DNA from: Candidatus Amarobacillus elongatus | GTDB taxonomy: Bacteria > Chloroflexota > Dehalococcoidia > Tepidiformales > Tepidiformaceae | Length of the DNA stretch: 64,000 nucleotides | NCBI GenBank assembly: GCA_016703545.1 | Contig: JADJBX010000001.1 | Location: 806,001-870,000, forward strand | Direction: 5' to 3' | In this document: piece by piece, positions 15,951 through 25,783 of the stretch | Numbering within the stretch: the stretch's first letter is position 1 | Layout of the letters: each line of letters starts with the position of its first letter | Notes under the pieces: model-generated | Database searches by the model: none | The model's input: only the letters and a program-made list of their open reading frames with translations | What the model was told of the DNA's origin: nothing | Position numbers and translations under genes: made by a program

Positions 15951-17652
15951 TTACTTCTTCAGCTTCCGCTCGATGAACGCGATGTCCTCGCGCGCCTTCT
16001 TCGAGTGCGCCTTCCAGTCCGCCGCCACCTCGTCGTTCCCGAGCTTGTGCTCGCGCGAAGCCAGCTTCTCCTCGTGCTTCTTCAGCTGCTCTTCCTCGGC
16101 CTTCACTTCCGCCTCGAGCCGCGCGATGAGCGCTACGTAGTTCGCGACCGCCGCCCCCGAGGCCCGCGCCATCGCCGCTTCGTACGCCACGATCTTCTCC
16201 TTCAGCCGCGCAATCTTCGCCTGCGATGCCTCGACCGCGGCGCGTGATTGCGCGACCTTCCCCTCGTGCCGTGACTTCGTCGCCGCGACCGCCTTGAACC
16301 CGGAGCCAGCCTCGCGCTTCGCCTTCGCGGCGTCGCCCTCGCCCGCCGCCGCCCGGCTGCGCATTTTCTCCGGGTCCAGTCCGAGCTCCTTGAGCGCCTG
16401 CACCGCGAGCGCGTCGCCCGCGATGGCACGGTCATAGAGCGCCAGCGCCATCTTCCGGCGCTGCACCCCGAGGTCGCCCTTGAACCACTTCCAAAGCTTC
16501 CGGCCGAGCTTGTAGAGCATGATGCTCACACCCGTCACCGCGCACAGCCCGACGATGACGGCCGCGATCGCCCACCCCACGGGGTTCGTCGCGAGGGCGG
16601 CCAGCCCGACGCCCACCACCAGCGCCGCGATGGTGATGCCCGCCGAGGTGAGCCCCGTGATCGCCTTCAGCGCGCGGATCTTCGTCTTCGAATACTTCTG
16701 ATTAATGGCGTATTGGATCGCGTCGATGAGGCGCGCGTCGCCCGGGTTCTTCGCCTTCAGGTCCGCCATCACTGTTTCGAGCGCGCGTGCCTTCCGGCCG
16801 GACGAAATGGCCGCGCGCACGTCCAGCATGCCCGCGATGGCGCCAAGGCCCGCCGCCACGTACCCCAGCACCGTGCCCGCCGTCTGCGCGCCCGTGCTCG
16901 CGGCCCCCGCGATCTGCATCCCCACCTTCGCTACCGACGAGCCGACGCTCGTCACCGCGCTCGAAATCGTCGCGACGGCCTTCGTGCGGTTGCCATGGCG
17001 CGTTCGCCGGTTCTTCGGCCGCTCGCCCACCGGCCCGGGGCCCCCCACCGTCCCCGTCGCCCTCGGATTCGCCCGCTTCGCTTTCGCCGTCGCCGTCCGC
17101 ACCGGCCTCGTCCGCCGCGGGTGCCGCCGGCCCGCCCTGGAGACCGGAGGCGTATTCGGAAAGCGCGCCGACGCTCTCCGCGGAGGGTGCTTCGCCGTCC
17201 GCCTCGCCCTGGTTCAGTTCTTCGTGGACGATGGCGGCGGCGGCAGGCTTTCCCTGCACCCCGCCCACTTCCTCGCCCAGCCCCTGCCCCGCCTGTACCG
17301 CCGGCGCGACCTTGTCCCCGTCGGGGACGTCCTCCTCCTGGACGATTGGCGCGTCGGCGATCAGCTGCTGCGCCTGCGCGATGGCGGCGGAGTCGTCGTG
17401 CGAATGCGGCCCGCCCGTGACGTGACGCTGGACGCGTCCCCGTGCCCCGGGCCGCGGCGGCAGGGGCGGTGCGCCACTCGAAATCATCCGCGCGACCGCC
17501 CGGTTCCCCACGAGCGCCTGCATCTCCAGGAGATCCCCGCCCGCGCCGGGCACGCGCTCTGGCGCTACCGGCGCGGCCACCCGCTCCCTCGCCGCCCCCG
17601 CGGGCCGCGACGATGCCGGGTCGCGGTCAGCCCGCCTGGTCTCGATGCCCAA
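15951..17652 (-). pseudogene. eCIS-motif membrane/coiled-coil protein, frameshifted
   Basis: Two overlapping frames join into one 566-residue protein if a single surplus base is removed; the switch falls at a run of six G (six C on the plus strand) near 17038-17045. The N-terminus carries LLEMQALVGNRAVARMI, a motif typical of the start of proteins associated with extracellular contractile injection systems. An acidic Gly/Glu/Asp-rich linker follows, then helical hydrophobic stretches including about 40 residues of membrane sequence (residues about 325-385), then an Ala/Lys/Glu coiled coil to the end. No other eCIS gene is in the window. It may be an orphan effector; this is inference. The homopolymer makes a sequencing error plausible. 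Confidence 0.65.
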
Positions 17653-17741
17653 TCACGTGTCCCTGCTGCCGACCGCCAGGCGCGAGTTTCGTCGGAATAA
17701 TACGGCCTAATCGCGAGCCCTGCCTATGAGGCGCAACCCGG

Positions 17742-18851
17742 TTACGCGAACCGCGCGAGGCACTCCGCGATGTAGGTGATATCGTCCGGCGTCAACGACG
17801 GGTGAATCGGCAGCGAAAGCACGCTCTGCGAGGCCGCGTGCGCCACCGGCACATCCGCCTCCGCGCCCACCCCGAGATCCTTCATGATCGGCTGCTCGTT
17901 GATGCACAGGGGGTAGTGAATCGCCGTCCCCACGCCCACCTCCGCGAGCGCCTTCTGCAGGGCCTCACGCTTCTCGGGGGCCACGCGAATGGTGAACTGG
18001 TGGAACACATGACGGTCGCCGGGGCGCACCCGCGGCGTCTCCAACCCCGTGATCTCGGCAGCGTTCACCGCCGCCACCAGCGCCTCCGCGTTCGCGATGC
18101 GCGCCTCGTTCCACCCTTCCAGCTTCGCCAGCTGCGCGCTGCCGATCGCCGCCGAAAGGTCGGTCATCCGCCAGTTCAGCCCGAAGTGCTCGTGGTAGTA
18201 GCGCCGCTCCTGGCCGTGGTTCCGGATGATCCGCGCCATCCGCGCGACCTCGTCGTCGTTGGTGGTGATGATGCCGCCTTCGCCGGTGGTCATGTTCTTC
18301 GTCGGATAGAAGCTGAAGCAGCCGCTCCCGAAAGCGCCCACGCGCCGCCCCTGGTGCTCCGCCCCGTGCGCCTGCGCGGCGTCCTCCACCAGCGCCAGCC
18401 CGTGATCGGCGCACAGCGTTTCGAACTCCGCGATCCGCGCCGGGTGCCCGTACAGGTGCACCGGCATCACGGCCTTCGTGCGGTCCGTGATCAGCGCCTC
18501 CACCTTTTCGGGGTCGAGGTTGAAGTCGAACGGGTCGATATCGGCGAACACGGGTGTCGCCCCGCAGGCGATGATGCTCGTCGCCGTCGCGATGAAGCTG
18601 AACGGGGTTGTGATGACCTCATCGCCGGGCCCCACCCCGTGCGCCTGGAGGGCCACAATCAGAGCCGCCGTGCCGCTGTTCACCGCCACCCCGTGGCGCG
18701 CTCCAACGTAGGCCGCGAACTCCTTCTCGAACGCTTCCGTGCGGCTGCCCTGCGCGAGCTGCCCGCTGTCGAGCACGGCCAGCACCGCCGCCTTCTCTTC
18801 TTCCGAAACCAGTGGGCGCGCGATCGAAATGCTCCGAGGCGAAGTCGACAT
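17742..18851 (-). CDS. DegT/DnrJ/EryC1/StrS sugar aminotransferase
   Basis: 369-aa PLP-dependent aminotransferase that converts a keto nucleotide sugar into an amino sugar. The PLP lysine is in FYPTKNMTTGEGG, the cofactor aspartate in LVEDAAQAHGA, and NSGTAALIVAL is the phosphate-binding turn. It resembles the WbpE/PglE group. ATG 18851 has an AAGGA site; longer in-frame sequence upstream overlaps the acyltransferase gene and is not part of it. It is the last gene of the amino-sugar operon, 65 bp after the acyltransferase. Confidence 0.92.
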   Translation of the reverse strand: MSTSPRSISIARPLVSEEEKAAVLAVLDSGQLAQGSRTEAFEKEFAAYVGARHGVAVNSGTAALIVALQAHGVGPGDEVITTPFSFIATATSIIACGATPVFADIDPFDFNLDPEKVEALITDRTKAVMPVHLYGHPARIAEFETLCADHGLALVEDAAQAHGAEHQGRRVGAFGSGCFSFYPTKNMTTGEGGIITTNDDEVARMARIIRNHGQERRYYHEHFGLNWRMTDLSAAIGSAQLAKLEGWNEARIANAEALVAAVNAAEITGLETPRVRPGDRHVFHQFTIRVAPEKREALQKALAEVGVGTAIHYPLCINEQPIMKDLGVGAEADVPVAHAASQSVLSLPIHPSLTPDDITYIAECLARFA

Positions 18852-18916
18852 CAAGGGTCCTTCCTTCCGGCACGCGGCCTCGCTGCGGCAGGCCCTCGCG
18901 CGGTACACAACGAGAT

Positions 18917-19501
18917 TCAGGATTCGAGAATACCGAGGCCATCCGCTGTGCGCTGGTAGCGCCGCCCGCATTCCCCGCAGGCCAGCGCATCGTCCAGCCG
19001 GTGCGCGCACTGGCACACCCACCCCACCTGCCGCCCCGGGTGCCCGATAACCAGCGCGTGCGACGGCACGTCCTTCGTGACCACCGTCCCCGCCCCCACC
19101 AGCGCCCACCGCCCGATCCGCACGCCCGGCAGCACGACCGAGCGCGATCCGATCGCCGCCCCGTACTCCACCGTCGCGCCCACGCACTCCCAGTCCGACG
19201 CCGACTTGAGCGACCCGTCCGGGTTGATGGCGCGCGGGAAGCGGTCGTTCGTGAAAACCACTTCCGGGCCGACGAAGACGCCGTCTTCGAGCGTCGTGCC
19301 TTCGTACACGCACGAGTAGTTCTGCACCTTGCAGTTCGCGCCGACCTGGACGTCGGCGCCGATATAGACGCCCTTGCCGATGATGCAGCCCGGCCCGATG
19401 CCCGCGTTTTCCCGCACCTGTGCCTGGTGCCAGATGCTCGCGCCCTCGCCGATGTTCGCGCGGTCGCTGACTTCCGCCGTCGGATGCACGCGGAACGTCA
19501 C
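18917..19501 (-). CDS. hexapeptide-repeat nucleotide-sugar N-acyltransferase
   Basis: 194 aa left-handed beta-helix acetyltransferase with hexapeptide repeats (IGPGCIIGKGVYIGADVQ). Closest to the WbpD/WlbB type that N-acetylates a UDP-amino sugar: the segment VFTNDRFPRA is typical, and the catalytic His lies in SIWHQAQV. A Cys-rich tail (CQCAH...CGECGRR) looks like a small zinc ribbon and is an addition to the usual family length. Its ATG overlaps the stop of the dehydratase gene (ATGA), giving tight coupling. Confidence 0.9.
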   Translation of the reverse strand: MTFRVHPTAEVSDRANIGEGASIWHQAQVRENAGIGPGCIIGKGVYIGADVQVGANCKVQNYSCVYEGTTLEDGVFVGPEVVFTNDRFPRAINPDGSLKSASDWECVGATVEYGAAIGSRSVVLPGVRIGRWALVGAGTVVTKDVPSHALVIGHPGRQVGWVCQCAHRLDDALACGECGRRYQRTADGLGILES

Positions 19502-21393
19502 GGCGCCTTCTGCTCCTCGCGGTCGGCCGAAACGCCTTCCGCCTCGAGCGAGTACCGCCGCGAGACGAGGTGGATGCGCCGCCGCAGTTCATCGGCGTCT
19601 TCCCACACCAGCGCGGCAATCTCCTCGATCAGCCGCAAGATCTCCGCCTCCGTCACGTCGATGGACGCGCTCAACCGCATCACCTTGGGGTGCTCCGTCG
19701 GTGACATCTGTTCGAAGTCCGCGACGAGCTCCTCGCGCAACTTCTCGCCCGGGCGCGTGCCCGTGAACACCACTTCGATGTCCTGTCCGGGGCGAAGACC
19801 CCGCAGCCGGATGATCCGCTCGGCCAGTTCGAGGATGTTGATCTCCTCGCCCATGTCCAGCATGTAGATGTTGCCGTGCCCGCCGAACGTCCCCGCCTGG
19901 ATGACCAGCGACACCGCCTCCGGGATGCTGATGAAGTACCGCATCATCTCCGGGTGCACCACCGTCACCGGCCCGCCCCGTTCGATCTGTGACATGAACA
20001 GCGGCACCACCGACCCGCGGCTGCCCATCACGTTGCCGAACCGCACCGCGGCGTACTTCGTCTTCGAAGCCTCCCGCGACAGTGCCAGCACCAGCAACTC
20101 CGCGATCCGCTTGGTCGCGCCCATCACGCTCGTCGGGCGGACCGCCTTGTCCGTCGAAATGAGCACGAACACGCCCGTTTCGTACGTGCGCGCCGCCCGG
20201 GCGACGTTCAGTGTCCCGAGCACGTTCACCCGGAACGCCTCCTCGGAATGTTCCTCCATCAGCGGCACATGCTTGTACGCGGCCGCGTGATACACGAGGT
20301 TCGGGCGCACCCGCTGGACAATGCGCGTGATACGCGGCTCGTCCACCACGCTCGCCACCCACATCTTCAGCGTCGTGTCCGGCGAAATGCGCGCGAGCTC
20401 GAACGAGAGGTCGTACAGGCCCGATTCGTTGTTATCGAGGATGTGCAGTTCGCGCGGCTGGAACGCCATCAGCTGCCGGCACAGCTCCGAGCCGATGGAC
20501 CCCGCCGCGCCCGTGACCAGGACCGCCTGCCCCTTCACCGATTCCGAGCAGGCGGCGTAGTCCACCTGCACCGGCTCGCGGCCAAGGAGGTCGTCGAGCG
20601 TGATATCGCGCAGCGTGTCGTGCTGGCCACCAAGGACCCAGTTCTCGACCCCGGGGACGATCCGCACCGGGATCCCCTGGCGCTGGCAGTTGCCCACCAC
20701 CTGGCGGATGAGCGAACCGCGCGCCCGCGCGATGGCGATCGCCACCACGTCCACGGCCTCTTTCTGGAGGACGCCGTCCAGCTCATCCACAGACCCCAGC
20801 ACGCGCAGCCCGTGGATCCGCGTGTGTACCTTCTTCGGGTCGTCATCGACGAACCCCATGGGCTGGTAGTTCAACGCGGGGCTGTTCTGCAATTCCCGCG
20901 CCAGCAGCTGTCCCGTATGTCCCGCGCCCACGATCAGCAGCCGCTGCGAGGCGCTCGCGCTCCAGGGCATGCGAAGGAGCAGCCGCGCACGCATCTTCAC
21001 CAGCGCCATCCCGGGGAAAATCAGCGCCCCCGCGATCAGGATGACCGAAAGCGGCAGGTCGCGGTCCCGGAGCCAGAAGTTGGCCGCGAAGGTAAGAAGC
21101 GTGACCAGCAGCACCGGTCGGAAGAGCGCGATGATGTCCCCGAGGCTGCCGTACGCCCAGACCGTCCGGTACACCCCGAACACCAGGTTCGCGAACACGT
21201 ATCCGCAGGCGATGAACGGCACCACCCGCCAGGCGAACTCGGCGTTCGCTCGCGGCACGTCGGCGTCGAACCGGAGGAGGAGGGCGGCGGCATACGCCAG
21301 CCCCACCACCAGCATGTCGAGGAACGCCGCCGCCAGCGTGTGCAGCGGGTCACCGGTGACCATCCGGCGGAACGCGAAGCGATTCGTGCTCAT
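19498..21393 (-). CDS. membrane-bound nucleotide-sugar 4,6-dehydratase (CapD/WbpM/PglF family)
   Basis: 631 aa. Four N-terminal membrane helices (residues about 15-125), a first Rossmann unit (VGAGHTGQLL) and a catalytic SDR domain with VTGAAGSIGSELC and YHAAAYKHVPLME. The active-site segment STDKAVRPTSVMGATKR has Met in place of the usual Tyr, as in the long WbpM-type enzymes. It forms the 4-keto-6-deoxy UDP-HexNAc used by the aminotransferase. ATGA overlaps on both sides place it between the sugar transferase and the acyltransferase. Confidence 0.94.
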   Translation of the reverse strand: MSTNRFAFRRMVTGDPLHTLAAAFLDMLVVGLAYAAALLLRFDADVPRANAEFAWRVVPFIACGYVFANLVFGVYRTVWAYGSLGDIIALFRPVLLVTLLTFAANFWLRDRDLPLSVILIAGALIFPGMALVKMRARLLLRMPWSASASQRLLIVGAGHTGQLLARELQNSPALNYQPMGFVDDDPKKVHTRIHGLRVLGSVDELDGVLQKEAVDVVAIAIARARGSLIRQVVGNCQRQGIPVRIVPGVENWVLGGQHDTLRDITLDDLLGREPVQVDYAACSESVKGQAVLVTGAAGSIGSELCRQLMAFQPRELHILDNNESGLYDLSFELARISPDTTLKMWVASVVDEPRITRIVQRVRPNLVYHAAAYKHVPLMEEHSEEAFRVNVLGTLNVARAARTYETGVFVLISTDKAVRPTSVMGATKRIAELLVLALSREASKTKYAAVRFGNVMGSRGSVVPLFMSQIERGGPVTVVHPEMMRYFISIPEAVSLVIQAGTFGGHGNIYMLDMGEEINILELAERIIRLRGLRPGQDIEVVFTGTRPGEKLREELVADFEQMSPTEHPKVMRLSASIDVTEAEILRLIEEIAALVWEDADELRRRIHLVSRRYSLEAEGVSADREEQKAP

Positions 21394-22073
21394 CGGGCAC
21401 CACTCCCGGCCGCAACCTGCAGCGCGGTCCTCAGGATAATGCCGAGATCGCTCAGGAGGCCGTGTTTCTGAACATATTGCAAATCGTACTGCATGATATC
21501 GGCGTACGCGAGATCCGACCGCCCCATCACCTGCGCCAGCCCCGCGATCCCCGGCAGCACGTCATGCCGCCGGTGGTACTCCTCCGGGTACTGGTCGACG
21601 ATTTCGGGGATTTCCGGCCGTGGTCCCACGATGCTCATCTCCCCCTTGAGAACATTGAGCAGGTTCGGAAGTTCGTCGATCGAGGTCTTTCGGGCGATGG
21701 CGCCGAACCGCGTGATGCGCGGGTCCACCGCTCCGGGGGGGCTGAACACGAATTCGCCCCAATCCTCGATCGCGTACGTTTTCTCCTCGCCCGCCGTCGC
21801 GTGCCGCATTGTCCGCAGCTTGTACATCCGGAACGGCCGCCCGTGAAGCCCCACCCGCGTCTGCACGAAGAACGGGTTTCCCCGGAGCTCCAGGGCAAGG
21901 ATCGCCGCGAACCCGCCCACCAGCACCAACGCCACGGGCGCCACCAGCAGCGTCAGCAGCACATCCATGAGCGACTTCGCCACGGCCGCGAGCGTATCGA
22001 ACCCCTTCCTAATGGACGATCCGGGGATGCCCGCAACCCCCCGGACCTTAACTCGACACTCCACCGCACCCAT
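21390..22073 (-). CDS. polyprenyl-phosphate sugar phosphotransferase (PglC/WbaP-like)
   Basis: Transfers a phosphosugar from the UDP donor to undecaprenyl phosphate, starting a glycan. The family pattern is complete: an N-terminal membrane helix, QTRVGLHGRPFRMYKLRTM, then KTSIDELPNLLNVLKGEMS and IVGPRPEIPE. ATG 22073 gives 227 aa but lacks a clear ribosome-binding site; GTG 21983 is an alternative that still keeps the membrane helix. It heads the operon and is divergent from the E2-like gene. Its stop overlaps the dehydratase start. Confidence 0.9.
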   Translation of the reverse strand: MGAVECRVKVRGVAGIPGSSIRKGFDTLAAVAKSLMDVLLTLLVAPVALVLVGGFAAILALELRGNPFFVQTRVGLHGRPFRMYKLRTMRHATAGEEKTYAIEDWGEFVFSPPGAVDPRITRFGAIARKTSIDELPNLLNVLKGEMSIVGPRPEIPEIVDQYPEEYHRRHDVLPGIAGLAQVMGRSDLAYADIMQYDLQYVQKHGLLSDLGIILRTALQVAAGSGAR

Positions 22074-22131
22074 TCGTCTGCCGTTCCATTAGAGAGGAGG
22101 GGTGCGCCCAGCACCCGCCCGGGAGGATGTC

Positions 22132-24029
22132 GTGGCGAACGATCTGCTGGTCCCTGTGCTTGGCCTCGGCCGCGGCGAAGGTACCCTCGTCGGCTGGTAC
22201 CGCGAGGACGGCGAGCACGTCTCCGCCGGAGACCTCGTCTTCTGCTTCGAATCCGGCAACGTCGCCGTCGATGTCGAAGCCCCCGAGGACGGTTACGTCT
22301 GGCACGAAGCCTCCGCGGGCAGCCAGCCGCGATGGGGCGAACCCGTCGGCGTTGTCCTCGCCTTCGGCGAGACGTTCATTCCGCGCGAGGGCTCGTCCTT
22401 CGCTCCCGCCGCGGACTTCGACGCTCCGCCATCCATGGAACCCGCGGCCGAGCCCGAACCGGACGCCGACGAGTCGCGACGGTACTCCTTCGAAGAGTAC
22501 GAAGTGCGCCCCGCGCCCGCCCCGTCCGCGCCGGAGCCCATCACCCCCGCCGCCCTCCCGCTCCTGCGCCGCCGCCACGACAACGAGCCCGAAGAGCCGG
22601 CGAACGGCTTCTGGGGCCCCAGCGCCCCCGGTGACCAAACCGAGTTCGATAGCCCCCTCCTCTGGCGCTCCGCCAGCGAAGCCTGGCCGTGGGGCCGCGA
22701 TGACGACGGCCAGGCACGCCGCCGCCGCCTCCTTCCCGTCCGCCCCGTCTCCTCCGACGAAGATGACGGCGCCCCCGCGCCATTCGCGCCCGCCCTCAAC
22801 GCCGAGGACGACTGGGGCGAAGACACCGATGGGACCCCCGAGGGCGAATGGGAGCCCGCGACCCCGTCGCCCGCCGCCTGGTCCGATCCCGGAGAGGGCG
22901 ATGGCGAGGACGCGCCCCCGGCCGCCTTCCACCACCATCCCGCCCCACCCGTCGCGGAGCCGCGCTGGGACGACACCCCGCCTCCGCCCCTGACCTGGAA
23001 CTTCGAACCCACGCCCGCGAGTGCCACGTGGGCCGAAACCGAGCCCGCGGCGGAACCTGAGCGGCTGTTCGACGACGGGCAATGGGAAGTGGTCGCGGAG
23101 CCGGCTGAGTGGGACACCCCGCTCCGGCCGCCTGGCCGCCCGCCCCCACGACTGCCTTTGCCTGGGACGCACCCGCCCCCGGCTCCCTGGCCGAGCGCAT
23201 GCCCTCATGGGATACGCCGGAGGAGACAGCCGCACAGCCGCTGCCGCCGCTCGCCTCGGAGGACCCCGACGGCGATTGGCAGCCACTCTCCGAAGAGGTC
23301 GAACCGTGGCCGGCTGCCCCGTTCGCCCCGCCCCTTGAGCCCGCATACGCGGAGGCCGAAGCCGCCTTCGCTCCAGAAGCGCCGTTCGTGCCCGCCTTCG
23401 AGGCCCGCGGCGACGTCGTCGAACCGTGGGACGACCCGGCCGGGAATGCCGACCCCGTCGCCGTCACGCTGGCGGCGCCGGCGCGCGCGGCCGCCCTCTG
23501 GCTCCGAACCGAAGTGCCCGCCGCCGGCCTGGTCGAAGTGCAGCACCACCTGGGCGTGGAGTGGGGCGGCCCCGGCCCCGGCGTCGCCGTGCTCCTCGCC
23601 TCCGCCATGGGCCGCGCGCTCGCCGAGTTCGGCAACCCCGGCGCCGACGTGCTGCTCGACACCCCGGTGCGTCCCGAGGCCCACCGCGCCATCCTCCGCG
23701 CCGCCGGCGAACGGCCCATGCGCGAGCTCGTGGATGACGCCCTCAGCCACTGCCCGCACGACGCGCTGTTCGATTGCGCCCTCACCGACTTCGGCGCCGC
23801 CGGGGTCGATGAAGGGGTCGCTCCCATCGCCGAAGGCCAGCCCTTCGGGCTCGCCGCCGGCGCCGTCCGCGACATCCTGTCGTTCGTGGCCGGCCGCCCG
23901 GCCCTCTCGCCCGTCGTCACGCTGACGCTGTCCTACGACCCGGCGCTGGTCTCGCCGGGCGATGCCGCGTGGTTCCTGGGGCGCGTGCGCGCGCTCTGCG
24001 AAGCCCCGCATGCCCTGCTCGCCGCCTGA
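22132..24029 (+). pseudogene. E2-like protein with degenerate lipoyl and acyltransferase domains (frameshifted)
   Basis: GTG 22132 follows GGGAGG. Residues 1-80 have a biotinyl/lipoyl fold (LVPVLGLGRGEGTLVGWYREDG), but the lipoylation site reads FESGNVAVDVEAP, with Asn43 where E2 proteins have Lys. A long acidic Pro/Ala-rich linker follows. The C-terminal 190 residues resemble the 2-oxo acid dehydrogenase acyltransferase core: ALTDFGAAGVDEGVAPI matches the family, but the catalytic DHRxxDG is replaced by SYDPALVSPG. No peripheral-subunit-binding domain is seen. One missing base near 23115-23160 must be restored to join the halves (632 aa). Without Lys and His it cannot act as a normal E2; a structural or regulatory role is possible. 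lipB starts 57 bp downstream. Confidence 0.75.
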
Positions 24030-24086
24030 GCGGGCTACACTGGCCGTGGAACGCCCGCGGCCGCAGCAACCGAACGGGGAGGTCCC

Positions 24087-24776
24087 ATGTCCGCCGCCAA
24101 CCGCACCATTAAGGTCTACGAACTCGGCCAGACCCGCTACCGCGACGTTCACCTGCTCCAGCAACGGTTGCAGCAGCAGCGCCGCGAGGGTTCGGGCGTC
24201 GATTCGCTCCTGCTGACCGAGCACGTGCCCGTGTTCACCCTCGGCCGGGCGCACCCCGAGCCGAAGCTGCGCGTCCCCGAGTCACTCCTCGAATCGCAAC
24301 ACATCGAAATCGTGCCCACCGAACGCGGCGGCGACATCACCTACCACGGACCCGGCCAGCTCGTCGCCTACGGCATCGTCGACCTTCGCGGCTGGGGCTG
24401 CTCAGTTGTCGATTTCGTCAACGGCCTCGAAGACACCGCCGTCAGCGTCCTCGCCGATTGGGGCATCGTCGGGGGCCGTTCCGAACTCGGGCGGGGCGTC
24501 TGGGTCGAAGGCCGCAAGATCGCGTCCGTCGGCCTCAATGTGCGCGGCGGCGTCACCATGCACGGCATCGCCCTCAACGTCGACCCGAACATGGAGCACT
24601 TCCAGTACATCACCCCCTGCGGCCTCGAAAACGTCGTCATGACCTCGCTCTCCTACGAAGCCCACAAGGCCGTCCCCATGTCGCAGGTGATCGAGTCGTT
24701 CGTCTACCACTTCCGGCGCGTCTTCGAATGCCAGGCCGAAGAGGTCGACCTCACCCTCGGCCGCGCCGCCAGCTGA
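24087..24776 (+). CDS. lipB: lipoyl(octanoyl) transferase
   Basis: 229 aa. Moves octanoate from acyl carrier protein to lipoyl-domain lysines. The diagnostic RGGDITYHGPGQLV, the catalytic Lys in GRKIASVG and Cys in ITPCGL are all present. ATG 24087 follows GGGAGG. Its neighbour upstream looks like an E2 that cannot be lipoylated, so LipB presumably serves E2 or GcvH proteins encoded elsewhere. Confidence 0.96.
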   Translation: MSAANRTIKVYELGQTRYRDVHLLQQRLQQQRREGSGVDSLLLTEHVPVFTLGRAHPEPKLRVPESLLESQHIEIVPTERGGDITYHGPGQLVAYGIVDLRGWGCSVVDFVNGLEDTAVSVLADWGIVGGRSELGRGVWVEGRKIASVGLNVRGGVTMHGIALNVDPNMEHFQYITPCGLENVVMTSLSYEAHKAVPMSQVIESFVYHFRRVFECQAEEVDLTLGRAAS

Positions 24777-24838
24777 GGACTTCCCAACGACCGATTGGTC
24801 GCATACCCCTGAGCCTCTCCGAGGGCGGGGTTTGAGCG

Positions 24839-25057
24839 ATGCACCAGGAAGAGGATTACCTTGAGCGGTTGACGGATCGAGAGCGGGAGGTTTGTGCGGC
24901 AATAGCCGAGGGCTTCACCAACCGTGAGATTGCCGACCTTCTGTTCGTCTCACCTGACACTGTAAAGTCGCACGTAGCCAGTATCCTCGGAAAGTTGGAG
25001 GTGAACTCCCGCGGCGAGGCAGCGCGGATGCATAGGAGAATCACCCTAAACAGGTGA
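24839..25057 (+). CDS. stand-alone LuxR-type HTH protein
   Basis: 72 aa consisting almost only of a GerE/LuxR helix-turn-helix: LTDREREVCAAIAEGFTNREIADLLFVSPDTVKSH is the full consensus. No receiver or sensor domain is present. Base composition is lower in G+C than the flanking lipB, which suggests acquisition. Its TGA overlaps an ATG (TGATG at 25055-25059) that opens the decayed gene downstream, so it was probably coupled to a membrane partner. Confidence 0.8.
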   Translation: MHQEEDYLERLTDREREVCAAIAEGFTNREIADLLFVSPDTVKSHVASILGKLEVNSRGEAARMHRRITLNR

Positions 25058-25688
25058 TGCGGCCCATATGTGATTGGCGCAAACTTCGCGCTGTGCTCAA
25101 TCTGGGCATCGAGGACGGTTAGCGGAATGACTGTCGGATCTGTAGTGCGCGCAGGGATGACGCCCGCGCGCTCCCTATCGCAGCGGCGTTGGCCCTCACA
25201 TTCCTGCCCCTGCTGTAGCGCTTGCCGCTTCAGTCGCGGATGTATTCACTCCTTGGGGCTCCTATGCTGGTGGAGCGAGCCTGAGTTCCAACAACGTAGT
25301 CTGTATGAGGAATGGCGTTCCGCATACCTACAGTTGGCAACATTCACTGGCGTCGAGTACCACCACCTACTCTTGGCCGAAGACTCATACGTTCAACTAC
25401 CTCGACTGGTACGGCGGATCGTCGAGTCTGCCGTCGTACGTGGACCTGCGCTTTTGGCGAGCCAGGATAATCCCGCAGTCTGGTGGCACGATTTACACCG
25501 TGCTAGGGATCGTCGGCCAAGACTTTGAGGTCTATGACTACACTGCTTGGCTCAGCGTTTCCCAGCCATGGGCGAATTACCTTCCTCCATACGTCTACTC
25601 CGAAGTACGGGAGTTCACTGGGATCGAGTGGAATCAACAGTGCGGTCCGAGCACGTCCGTGCTCTACTGGGCACCCGGTTCCTACTAG
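25057..25688 (+). pseudogene. decayed membrane-anchored or secreted protein
   Basis: From ATG 25057 the frame reads MRPICDWRKLRAVLNLGIEDG and stops at TAG 25120. The same frame continues with RNDCRICSARRDD and a hydrophobic stretch (ALPIAAALALTFLPLL) before another TAG. In the next frame it continues with AVALAASVADVFTPWG and an aromatic-rich domain to TAG 25686-25688 (NYLDWYGG, WNQQCGPSTS). One nonsense codon and one frameshift therefore separate a cytosolic start, a signal or membrane helix and an exported domain. No family recognised. The G+C content is low for the window. Alternatively only 25305-25688 is coding. Confidence 0.4.
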
Positions 25689-25783
25689 TCGACCCCTGGG
25701 CGCCCGTTCGGAATCAAGGGTGCGCGGCTTCCCGGCAAGCCGTCCTCATGCTAAGAGTCCTGTGACGGAAATGGAGTGGTACT

